This document shows, in pieces, positions 35,354-45,687 of a stretch of 64,000 bases of DNA (positions within the stretch are counted from its first letter, which is position 1; each line of letters begins with the position of its first letter). The stretch spans positions 15,402,041 through 15,466,040 of the forward strand of contig NC_083606.1 of NCBI RefSeq assembly GCF_029168945.1, written 5' to 3'. Source of the DNA: Cannabis sativa (lineage: Eukaryota; Streptophyta; Magnoliopsida; Rosales; Cannabaceae). A program made the translations under genes and the position numbers. The notes under the pieces are model-generated. The model had not been told where the DNA came from. It did not search any database and was given only the letters and a program-made list of their open reading frames with translations.

Positions 35354-37209
35354 TATTGGAATTATATTTTACCAAGAACTTAGATCTACTCACAAGTATG
35401 TTTTTTAACATCCTAAATATGAACTTCTAAATTGATTATAAATAAACACATATAAAGTATGAGAAACTTTACATTGGGTGCAGCGGAATAATATGTCTCC
35501 TTCCACTTAGATCTCTAACCCTTGTATCCTTTCTGTCGCAGAGTATCACCAAGATCTAAGTCCGAATGTCCTTCTGTTGAATCTAGATTCTTCACGATCT
35601 TCCACACTATGATTGAGGTACCACTTGCTGTGTGTAGGCACTACTCTATCACTAAGGGGTTCGAAACAATAACGAAGAAGAAGGAAAGAGAGGTGGCGGC
35701 TAGGTTAGACAGAAGGCTCAGGTCTTTTGATGAAAGGAATAAGATGCATAATCTTTTCCTGAAGCCATAACTACCTATTTATAGTATGCCACCTAGGGTT
35801 AGGTTTGAATTATTTGGAATTAAAATAATGAAAATATTAAATGATAAATCCTACATAAGTGGCCGGCCAAGGCTTCTGGATATGGGCCCCACTTTTGCAA
35901 TTTGCTGTTTTATCATTTCTACATCTCATTTTCTCAAAAACGCCAATTTTCAAATTCAACCATTTAAATGCCAATTTCAACTATTTAATAACTAAAATTA
36001 ATTATTAAATAATATTGTCATTTAATATATTTATTAATTAGACTAACCAAAGTCTCTTAATTAACAAATATACCCTAAAAACTCTTTCTTTACAGTTCTG
36101 CCCTTGCTTAGTGATAAATTCACAAACTAGACATAGTCTAATTTTAGAATTATAATTGATTAATCAAAACCAATTAAATGAGTCTTACAAGTAGTATTAT
36201 CCCAACTAGTGTGGGGACCATGGGCCTATATATCCGAGCTTCCAATAAGCAGATCAAGAATTTACCAAGTAAATTCACTAACTTATTAATTCTTTGTTGA
36301 ATCCACGCATAGAACTTAGAATTGCACTCTCAGCTATATAGAACACTCTATATGTTCCACAATATATATACGTTATTAATTATCCATTGTTATAATCCTA
36401 ATTTGATCAATGATCCTCTATATTGTAGAGGGATTAAATTACCGTAACCCCCTACAATGTATTTTATCCTTAAAACGCTTAGCCCCGTATAAATGATATT
36501 CCCGCGAAGTGAAATGAGTACTCAACCATTTATCTCTGTTTAGCCAAGCTCAAAGGAAATCATCATTTACTTTCTATTTGCTAGATAGAAGCTATAGATT
36601 CCGTATTTATGTTTAGCGCTCCCACTCAATGGCACTACCGTGTTCCCAAAATGTATGTATCACCCTGACCCAAAAGTAGGCTTAACTAACAAATCAAAGA
36701 ACACGAATAACACTCTTGAGATTGAACCTAATCATATCAGGATTAAGATCATTTGATCTAGGATCAACTAGGTGATATTGAATTGAATAGATTTTACGGT
36801 AAGTTTAATATATCTAAATCAAAGTTCAATATGGGTCCCTTCCGATGCATACTCCATGCATCCAATCCAAGCTTTACTTTAACCAATGCTTTGGAAAGAG
36901 CATAGCATTTATCTAAGATGCAAGTAAACTATGTTGTAGATTGTCATATCAGTAAAACCCAGTGTTCTGATAAATCTACGAATCTTTAATCACATAGTCT
37001 TGATTACTTTCCACTGTGCTGACGACACAATAAACAAGAATATAAATGTGAAAAGGGCTTGAATGAATTTATAAATCAAATAGACAAGTTATTGACAATA
37101 TGAACCAAAAAATACATAAATGAATGAAAAATACTTATGTTTCTTTATTGATATTGAATAATAGAGATTACATTGAAATTGAGTTTTATTTAGGGTATAA
37201 AACCCAACA
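35354..37209 (-). repeat. 3' LTR of Copia element C
   Basis: 1856 bp. Same family as the A1, A2 and B LTRs. The TATA box (minus CTATAAATAGG) is near 35780. A polypurine tract (minus GAAAGTGGGAGTTTG-type) abuts at 37210. Confidence 0.9.
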
Positions 37210-37258
37210 AACTCCCACTTTCACTAATATAAAACTAATCAGTACATCTCAATTAATC

Positions 37259-38749
37259 CTAAATTCTGACGGTGCTTTTCAAATGCAGTTCCTGCCAAGA
37301 CTTTGGTGAATATGGATCAGCTAAGTTGTCCTCTGTGTCCACTTTTTCCACCAGTACATCCCCTCTTGCCACATATTCTGTGATGATGTGATATTTCCTT
37401 TCTATATGCTTGCTTTTCTTATGGCTTCGAGGCTCCTTACTGCTGGCTATGGCTCCAGTGTTATCACAAAGCAAAACTAGAGGTTTTTCCATTCCAGGCA
37501 CGACACCGAGACCTGTGAAGAACTTTCTCAGCCAGACAAGTTCTTTGGCAGCCTCTACAGCAGCTATGTATTCTGCCTCCATGGTAGAATCTGAAATCGC
37601 GGTTTGTTTAGCACTTCTCCAAACCACTGCTCCACCCCCAAGAGTAAACACCATCCTAGATATAGATTTCCTGTCATCAAGACATGCCTGGAAATTTGAG
37701 TCGGTATAGCCTATGGGATTTAAAGCACCACCCTTGTAGACTAACACATAATGTCTTGTACTCTTCAAATATTTCAAAATATACTTAACAACATTACAAT
37801 GTTCCTGACCTGGATTTGTCTGATACCTGCTCACGATTCCTACTGCATAACAGATGTCAGGTCTAGTGCATAACATTGCATACATTAGACTTCCAACTAC
37901 AGAAGCATAAGGAATTTTTCCCATGTCCTCTATCTCTTGAGGATCAGTTGGACACTGTTCCTTAGATAGATGGATACCATATCTAGAAGGCATAGTCGCC
38001 CCTTTAGTGTTTGTCATGGAGAATCTCTCTAAAACTTTATCAATGTAAGTTGTTTGAGAGAGAGCAAGGGATCTGTTCTTCCAATTTCTGATAATTTGAA
38101 TACCGACAACATAGGCAGCCTCACCCAAATCTTTCATTTCAAATTGAGTGTCTAACCATTCCTTGATGTCAGTCATTTTCTTGACATTGTTGCAAATGAT
38201 CAAAATGTCGTCAACATAAAGGACCAGGAAAACTACTACTCGGTCTTCCTTGAGTTCGTAAACAAAAGGTTCATCTTCATGTGGAAGAAAGTCGTAGGTC
38301 TTGATGATTTCATCAAACCTTTTGTTCCATGAGCGAGAAGCTTGCTTAAGTCCATAAATAGACCTGTTTAACTTGCAAACTTTCTTTTCCTGCCCTGGAA
38401 GAACATAGCCTTCTGGTTGCTCCATATAGATGGTTTCTTCAAGAACTCCATTAAGGAAGGCTGTCTTGACATCCATTTGCCAGATTTCATAGTCGAAAGC
38501 GGCTGCGATGGAGAGAAGAATTCTAATGGATTTGAGCATGGCGACTGGACTAAAAGTTTCCTCATAGTCCACACCTTCACTTTGGGTATAACCCTTGGCG
38601 ACCAGTCTAGCTTTAAAAGTTTCGACTTCGCCTCCAGCGCCTTTTTTCTTCTTGTAGACCCACTTACATCCGATTGGACGATAGTCATCGGGTGCGTCTA
38701 CATATTCCCAGACTTTGTTCTTTTTCATGGAATCCTTTTCTGAATCCAT
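37259..38749 (-). CDS. Copia reverse transcriptase-RNase H (element C)
   Basis: An open frame of 496 codons. The RVT_2 reverse transcriptase occupies about residues 25-270: WVYKKKKGAGG, KARLVAKGYTQ, the catalytic Asp of QMDVKTAFLNG and the YVDD box in LYVDDILI. The RNase H part has the expected acidic residues in GYTDSNF, TMEAEYIAA and LLCDNTGAI. It ends 50 bp before the polypurine tract, as usual for Copia. The ATG at 38749 is not the native start: the upstream integrase frame is shifted near 38755, so RT was originally part of one polyprotein. Confidence 0.85.
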   Translation of the reverse strand: MDSEKDSMKKNKVWEYVDAPDDYRPIGCKWVYKKKKGAGGEVETFKARLVAKGYTQSEGVDYEETFSPVAMLKSIRILLSIAAAFDYEIWQMDVKTAFLNGVLEETIYMEQPEGYVLPGQEKKVCKLNRSIYGLKQASRSWNKRFDEIIKTYDFLPHEDEPFVYELKEDRVVVFLVLYVDDILIICNNVKKMTDIKEWLDTQFEMKDLGEAAYVVGIQIIRNWKNRSLALSQTTYIDKVLERFSMTNTKGATMPSRYGIHLSKEQCPTDPQEIEDMGKIPYASVVGSLMYAMLCTRPDICYAVGIVSRYQTNPGQEHCNVVKYILKYLKSTRHYVLVYKGGALNPIGYTDSNFQACLDDRKSISRMVFTLGGGAVVWRSAKQTAISDSTMEAEYIAAVEAAKELVWLRKFFTGLGVVPGMEKPLVLLCDNTGAIASSKEPRSHKKSKHIERKYHIITEYVARGDVLVEKVDTEDNLADPYSPKSWQELHLKSTVRI

Positions 38750-38976
38750 GCCGGCTGACCATCGTTCCGTTCTGGACTTGCCATTGCCTGTTTATAGGTT
38801 AATGGTTCGTCTTCAATACTGTCACCAACGACCATATTGATTTCACCATCCAAGCCATAATGAGACGGTTTTGTAGAAACCCTCCCACTACGACGAGGAG
38901 CGGTGATCTTCTGAACAGGAACTTTAGTAGTAGTTCTCTCAGTTGTTTTGACTGAGGGAGTGGGATTATCCTCTTC

Positions 38977-40233
38977 TTAAGTGGAAGAGGATGGAACATT
39001 GGAAGGAGTTCTATCTGAAAGCAATTCCTCTAATACAACTTTACTTTTTGGTTTGTTGTCTTTAATATAGTTTTCTTCAAGAAAAGTAGCATTTGTAGAA
39101 ACAAGCACTTTGTTATCCTTGTAACTATAAAATAGTCCACCCCTAGTCTCTTTAGAGTTTTCGACAAACATGGAAACTTCAGTTCGCGATTCCAGTTTGC
39201 CTTCTTTCTTTCTGAAGACATGAGCAGGGCACCCCCAAATTCTATAATGGCGTAAACTAGGTGTATAACCATTCCATAGTTCGGCGAGTGTCTTAGGAAC
39301 TGCTTTAGATGAAACAACATTTAAAATGTCGTTTGCCATCCGTATAGCATATCTCCAAAAGGACGTAGATAGAGTTGAATAACTCAGCATAGACCTAACC
39401 ATTTCCAAAAGAGTGCGATTTCTTCTTTCTGCAACTCCATTTTGTTGTGGAGTGCTTGGGGCTGTATATTGGGATTTAATTCCAAGTTCAATTAAATGAT
39501 CTTTGAACTAAATATCCATGTATTCTCCACCCCTATCAGTTCGCAAGATCTTTAATGTTTTACCTAATTGGTTTTGAGCCAAAACATGAAATTCCTAAAA
39601 CTTTTCAGACGTTTCAGATTTCTTTTGCATTAGGTAAAGAAAACTGTATCTAGAGAAATCGTCAATGAAAGTGACGAAATACTCATAACCACCTCGGCCT
39701 TTTACATTCAGGGGTCCGCAAACATCTGAATGCACTAATCCTAGGGGTTATTTGGCACGCTCTCCCTTTGCAGAGAAAGAACATTTGGTCATTTTTTCTT
39801 CTAGGCAAGACTCGCATATAGGTAATTCACCTAAGACGATATTTTTCAATGGACCGTCTTTGGTTAGCCTATTGAGTCTATCTAAGCCTATGTGACCTAA
39901 ACGTAAATGCCATAGATAAGTTTGTTCATCATTATCAATCTCTTTTCTTTTAAGGCTTCTATGTCTAGCTACATTGAAAAGTTCAGTATTTAGTGAGATT
40001 TGTGTATTTGGTCTTAAAACATAAAGCGCTTGTTCCATGTGAGCAACACATATATGAACTCCATTACGAGAAATTGAACAATTAGAACTCGAAAAATTCA
40101 ATATATAAAGTTGTGTTTGTAAACATGAAACACTAATCAAGTTTCTACTAAAGTTTGGAAGAAATAAAACATTTTCTAAAAGTAAAAATCTCTTTTGAAA
40201 CTTGATACGGGTTGTTCCTCTTGTTTTGACCAA
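38977..40233 (-). pseudogene. Copia integrase region (element C), three stops in frame
   Basis: A single frame reads GAG_pre-integrase (YLWHLRLGHIGLDRLNRL, then CESCLEEK, the HHCC finger) and the integrase core. The catalytic triad is visible: Asp in LVHSDVCGPL, Asp in LRTDRGGEY and Glu in PQQNGVAERRN. Stops interrupt at 39748-39750, 39595-39597 and 39508-39510, and at the end at 38977. Only point nonsense changes separate the blocks, so decay is moderate. Confidence 0.8.
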
Positions 40234-40248
40234 TACTAACTCGCCATT

Positions 40249-40875
40249 TCAAACATTAAGCTTCAACTCTTCTGGGTGAAGATTTTCCCAAGTTTCAAGC
40301 AACTGCAATGAAGAACAAGCATGGTTAGTAGACCCAGAATCAACAATCCATGTGCATTTGTCATTCTCTAAAACACATGATTCAAAGACAAAAGCATTAC
40401 CTTCGTTTGAATTGTTTAGAAGCCGGGGACATCGTTCTTCTTGATGTCCCTTTGCATTACAATTCGAACATAGAAGATCATGTCTAATAATTGTACTTGA
40501 AGAAGCAGCTTTGTTAGAACCTTCATGCTTAATCCTCTTCCTCTGACTAAAGTTTGCAAAACCAGGAGGTGGCATTGCAATCAAATTCCATTCATGAGCT
40601 CGTAATTCTGCTTCAAGCTTATCCATGTCGGAGGAGTTAAAATTGTTGATCATGTAAGATATAACAAATGCATTATACTCCGGAGGAAGACTATTAAGTA
40701 TGAATTGTACCCATTGTTCCTTTGATAATTCAATTCCAAGTAGATTTGCCTTTTGGAACTTCAGATTCATCATCAATAGGTGCGAGTTAATGCAACTACC
40801 AGGATACATTTTCACACTATAGAGTTCATTTGCTAAGACATTGACTAGGAGTGGATCGGGGTGGGGGTTATTCAT
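40249..40875 (-). pseudogene. Copia gag and protease (element C), N-terminally incomplete
   Basis: A frame of 208 codons with a gag (UBN2-like) C-terminal half, a CCHC zinc knuckle (CSNCNAKGHQEERC) and the aspartic protease active site WIVDSGSTNHAC. A TGA at 40249-40251 separates it from the integrase frame, which is the same frame. The usual first part of gag is missing. A TTTGTAG acceptor-like sequence lies just before the first ATG, so an upstream exon or a deletion is possible. Confidence 0.75.
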
Positions 40876-43756
40876 ATTGGCACTACAAAGATCAATAAAA
40901 CAGAAGTAAGGTTTTGGTTCAATAAAATCATAAATAACAAAAAATCACAAATGTTATAAAAATACAAAATTTAACATATTTTATTTTCCAAGGTTTCCAA
41001 CAAACTGATACAGTGTCCCATTTAGGCGAGAGTCAAAGCATCATCCATTGAATAGAGTTGTCAATTCATCTAAAATGATAAACATTCTAGCAACCTTTTA
41101 TTCGATCGAAAAGAGAATCCCACGTTGTCCCGTTTAGGCGAGAGTCAAGGTCATTCCTATTTCATGAGCTCCCACCATTGTTTCATACTTTAATAAGTCT
41201 TATACAGTCGCCACCATTAGGGTGATCAATACTAATAGAAAACACTTACAAATAATACTTATATTTTGATATTCTACGGCGCTAACCTTGCTAATGAACG
41301 TTCCTCCATTAGGGAGGATTACTCACTAAAACAATAGCTATGTAAAACCAACAATAGAGATCGAATGTCTCTTGATTAAAGCTCTTTATTTTAAAAAAAA
41401 ATATATATGTATTTTATTTAATAATTTATTTTATTCCATATTTTAATAATGAAAAATTACAAATTAAAGTTGGTTAAGTAAAAAATAAAATTAAATTTAA
41501 AAAAACAAACTTTAATTAAATTTCAATTATTTAAATTAGCAAATATATTCGAAATTAAATAAATAATTAAAATATAATAAAATAAAATTTGAAAAATATC
41601 TAATTAAGTTGTTATAGAAGAATCTAAAATATCCAACTTAAATATTTTTCAAATAAAATTTAATTAAATATTAAAATTAAGTTGTAAAAACTTAATTTGA
41701 AAATATTCCATTTTAAGTTTATTCATATTTGAAAAAATATCAACTTAAAAAATATCTAAAGAATCTTAATAACCAATTCTTAGAATTCCTCAACTTAATT
41801 TTGAAATTCAAAAGATATTCAAATTTAAGTTGATTAATAAAATTAGTTAGAAATAACTAATTTACAACTTAAATAGGAATATTTAATGAAATAATTAAAA
41901 TATGCTTCAGAAAGAATCTAGTTGGTTATAATTCTATATTTAATTAGATACAAGAAAAATACATATAGTTTATCTAGAAAATAATTCATTAAACTAAGTG
42001 TGTTTTTCTTAAATTAATTTCAATTTTTTTTTTTGAAATTAATTATGTTGTGAATCAATTTTATTAGGTTAAACTAATTTAATTAACCTAGCATAGTTAT
42101 CCAAATCAGGAAAATGGGCCTTCACAGTTGGGGTAGTTCATGTGAGGAGGAACTGGGTTCAGTATGTCGTACCCACTTCTATTGGCCCCCATCTCTCACA
42201 CAAGGCCCAAAAGAGAGGAATTTAACCTTAAAATGAACAACTGTTATTAATTGAATAGGCCCAAAAACTAAATGGGCCAAAATAAAATCTATCATGGTGT
42301 GACATTATATTTAGCAACAACCTATATGCATCTAAACATAAAGTAAACATATAGGCTCACACAGGCACACAGATTTGGATGGATCCTATCATGTTACTAG
42401 GTCATACACAGATGAAAGAAGAATATAAAATTTACCTGTTACAAATTATTTACTTGACCTATTGACAATTGAACCATGGGTTAAAATCAGATCATTGGAT
42501 CTGTCAACAAGTTAACCATAGCAATTTAGATCAAGCAATAATAGGTTTTATAAAACCTACACACAAGCTAAAACACATACTCCTGCAACAAGTTGAATTG
42601 GATAGTTGGATGTAGGATTTATTTAATTTTAAATTAATTAATTTAAAAAAAATCGAAAAAAATAAATAAATAATAAAAAAATATTCTTTTCGCTTTTAAA
42701 TAAATTTAAATAAAATAATTAATATTAAAATTACACCTACAATTTTTGAAAAAAAAAATAGGTTTAAACTAGCCTAAATATCATTTCAAAAAAAAAAAAA
42801 TTGCTCACTACCTTTTAAATTTCATGTTATTTTATAAATTAAATATTCAAAAAAAAAATTTCTGATTTATAATTTAATTTAAATAAAAAAAATAACAAAA
42901 TTTAAAAGTTAGCAAAATATCTTATATCTATTCAAAATATCATGATTATAGTAATCTTATTTTAAATTTAAATAAGGTAAAATTATTTAAAAATAGAATA
43001 ATTTAAAAAAAAATAATATCTGACCTTAAATTTAAAATAAGATAAAATAATCAAACTTAAAAATAAGATAGATAATTAAGCAAAAAAAAAATAGATATTT
43101 ACCTATTTTCAAGTTCAAATTACACTAATATCATAAATTAATTTTTTAAAAAAAAAAAACAATTTAATTCTGATAATTAGAATTGAAATAGGAATAGTAA
43201 ATATCTAAATACAAAACTACACAAAAAATTGGAAGTTAATTCCATGAAATAGTATGAAAAAACGAAGAAAAACGAAAAAATTTTGGGTTGTACGGATGGT
43301 ATGCTGTTGCATACACATCCGCGCGCGCCACAAGGTGATCAGGCCGAGAAACCTTGGCGCTGAAGTGTCCCAGCAGGATTTCTGCGCGCGGAACGGGGTA
43401 TCAGACACCCCATGTGCATGTTGTTCGGACAAAATCCTGTCCGAACACGCAGCTGGCCGAGGGAATGGGCCATCTGCGCGCGTGTGGGATAGGAGATCAC
43501 CTTATCTTTCTTTTCAAATTTTCAAAAAAACATAACTAATTCAAATAAAATCAAAATTGAGTTCTGTAAAAAAGTAAATTGCTTAATTTTTTCAAAACTA
43601 TCCAATAAAAATAATTCCAGAAACGAAAATTCAATTATTTTTCAAAAAATCTCACAAACATCATTCAATCATCATACAACACACAAAACAACATGAAATC
43701 ATTCAAATCACACACAAAACGTTATAAGTCCAAATTTCTTGCAAGCAAATCAATTG
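40876..43756 (-). other. Noncoding leader of element C
   Basis: About 2.9 kb between gag and the primer site, mostly AT-rich. It contains the repeated box (minus GACTCTCGCCTAAACGGGAC) at 41126-41146 and 41014-41034, a patch around 42110-42190 shared with A2 and B, and the GC-rich hairpin block at 43284-43500. No gene is seen. Confidence 0.7.
43284..43500 (-). repeat. GC-rich hairpin block in the element C leader
   Basis: The block holds a 12-bp stem with TGTT loop and one bulge (43293-43321), a 10-bp stem with a 2-base bulge (43325-43360), a perfect 9-bp stem GTTCGGACA/TGTCCGAAC (43423-43446) and a 5-bp TGGCC stem near 43452. The ORFs of 71 and 93 codons crossing it have no known domain. The flanks match B and A2; the block does not. 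Confidence 0.7.
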
Positions 43757-43775
43757 CCATGGCTTTGAGGCCAGT
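43757..43775 (-). other. Primer-binding site of element C, diverged
   Basis: The minus strand reads ACTGGCCTCAAAGCCATGG. It shares the CC change with B and has one further change. Confidence 0.75.
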
Positions 43776-45642
43776 TGTTTGAATTATTTTACCAAGAACT
43801 TAGATCTACTCATAAGTATGTTGTTTAACATCCTAAATATGAACTTCTAAAACGATTATAAATAAACACATATAAAGTATGAGAAACCTTACATTGGGTG
43901 CAGCAGAAAAATATGTCTCCTTCCACTCAGATCTCTAACCCTTGTATCCTTTCTGTCGCAGAGTATCACCAAGATCTGACTCTGAATGTCCTTCTGTTGA
44001 GTCTGGATTCTTCACGATCTTCCACACTATGATTGAGGTACCACTTGCTGTGTGTGGGCACTACTCTATCACTAAGGGGTTCGAAACAATAATGAAGAAG
44101 AAGGAAAGAGAGGTGGCAGCTAGGTTAGATAGAAGGCTCAGGTTTTTCTCTGAAAGGAAAAAGATGCATAATCTTTTCCTGAAGCCATCACTACCTAATT
44201 ATAGTATGCCACCTAGGGTTAGGTTTGAATTATTTGGCATTAAAATAATGAAAATATTAAATGATAAATCCTACATAAGTGGCCGGCCAAGGCTTGTGGA
44301 TATGAGCCCCACTTTTGCGATTTGCTGTTTTATCATTTCTACATCTCATTTTCTCAAAAACGCCAACTTTCAAATTCAACCATTTAAATGCCAATTTCAA
44401 CTATTTAATAACTAAAATTAATTATTAAATAATATTTTCATTTAATATATTTATTAATTAGACTAACCAAAGTCTCTTAATTGACAAATATACCCTAGAA
44501 ACTGTTTCTTTATAGTTCTGCCCTTGCTTAGTGATAAATTCACAAACTAGACATAGTCTAATTTTAGAATTATAATTGATTAATCAAAACTAATTAAATG
44601 AGTCTTACAAGTAGTATTGTCTCAACTAGTGTGGGGACCATGGGCCTATATATCCGAGCTTCCAATAAGCAGATCAAGGATTTACCAAGTAAATTCACTG
44701 ACTTATTAATTCTTTGTTGAATCCACGCATAGAACTTAAAATTGCACTCTCAGCTATATAGAACGCTCTATATGTTCCACCATATAGACACGCTATTAAT
44801 TATCCATTGTTATAATCCTAATTTGATCAATGATCCTCTATATAGATGATCTACATTGTATAGGGATTAAATTACCGTAACACCCTACAATGTATTTTAT
44901 CCTTAAAACACTTAGCCCCGTATAAATGATATTCCAGCGAAGTCAAATGAGTACTCAACCATTTATCTCTGTTTAGCCAAGCTCAAAGGAAATCATCATT
45001 TACTTTTTATTTGTCAGATAGAATCTATAGATTCCATATTTATGTTTAGTGCTCCCACTCAATTGCACTACCGTGTTCCCAAAATGTACGTATCCCCCAG
45101 ACCCAAAAGTAGGCTTAACTAACAAATCAAAGAACACGAATAACACTCTTGAGATTGAACCTAATCATATCAGGATTAAGATCATTTGATCTAGGATCAA
45201 CTAGGTGATATTAAATTGAATAGATTTTACGGTAAGTTTAATATATCTAAATTAAAGTTCAATATCGGTCCCTTCCGATGCATACTTCATGCATCCAACC
45301 CAAGCTTTACTTTAACAAATGCTTTGGAAAGAGCATAGCTTTTATCGAAGATGCAAGTAAACTATATTGTAGATTTTCATATCAGTAAAACCCAGTGTTC
45401 TGATAAATCTAGGAATCTTTAATCACATAGTATTGATTACTTTCCACTGTGCTGACGACACAATAAACAAGAACATAAATGTGAAAAGGGCTTGGATGAA
45501 TTTATAAATCAAATAGACAAGTTATTGACAATACGAACTAAAAAATACACAAATGAATGAAAAATACTTATGTTTCTTTATTGATATTGAATAATAGAGA
45601 TTACATTGAAATGAAGTTTTATTTAGGGCATAAAACCCAACA
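43776..45642 (-). repeat. 5' LTR of Copia element C
   Basis: 1867 bp. The TATA position reads TATAATTA instead of TATAAATA, so its promoter may be weakened. On the minus strand the LTR is followed by the diverged primer site (43775-43757). Confidence 0.9.
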
Positions 45643-45687
45643 TGCACATCTTACCCGGTGTTTCCGCTTACGGATCACGGGATTATT
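45643..45687 (-). repeat. Cassandra 5' LTR, remainder after element C
   Basis: TGCACATCTTACCCGGTG and then GGATCACGGGATTA continue the LTR exactly where it stops at 35353. The first five bases are the TGCAC target duplication. Beyond 45687 it no longer matches the 3' LTR. Confidence 0.8.

Larger units (their letters stand above)
35354..45642 (-). mobile_element. Copia element C, complete with readable polyprotein
   Basis: A 10.3-kb minus-strand element with LTRs 35354-37209 and 43776-45642 and target duplication TGCAC (35349-35353 and 45643-45647). It was inserted into the Cassandra 5' LTR. Domain order is gag, protease, integrase, RT, RNase H, which is Copia order. The 3' LTR edge reads TATTGG instead of TGTTGG on the plus strand, one point mutation. 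The LTRs look more diverged than those of B. Confidence 0.9.
24041..45687 (-). mobile_element. Cassandra-type TRIM, split by Copia elements B and C
   Basis: The pieces are a 3' LTR (24041-24478), PPT plus short internal sequence (24479-24531), [element B], primer site (34954-34970), 5' LTR part one (34971-35353), [element C] and 5' LTR part two (45643-45687). Without the insertions the internal domain is only about 70 bp, a TRIM, and both LTRs carry the 5S rRNA-like segment that defines Cassandra. The 5' LTR loses similarity to the 3' LTR near 45687 and I find no TSD for the TRIM, so its outer right end is uncertain. It has no coding capacity. Confidence 0.85.

Noticed and set aside
35522..35770. 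82-codon ORF (and 43942-44415) as genes
   Set aside because: They are LTR sequence of element C, present in both LTRs and without any domain.
43254..43539. 93- and 61-codon ORFs in the element C leader
   Set aside because: Same reason as the A2 leader ORF: structured GC block, no domain, not conserved between copies.
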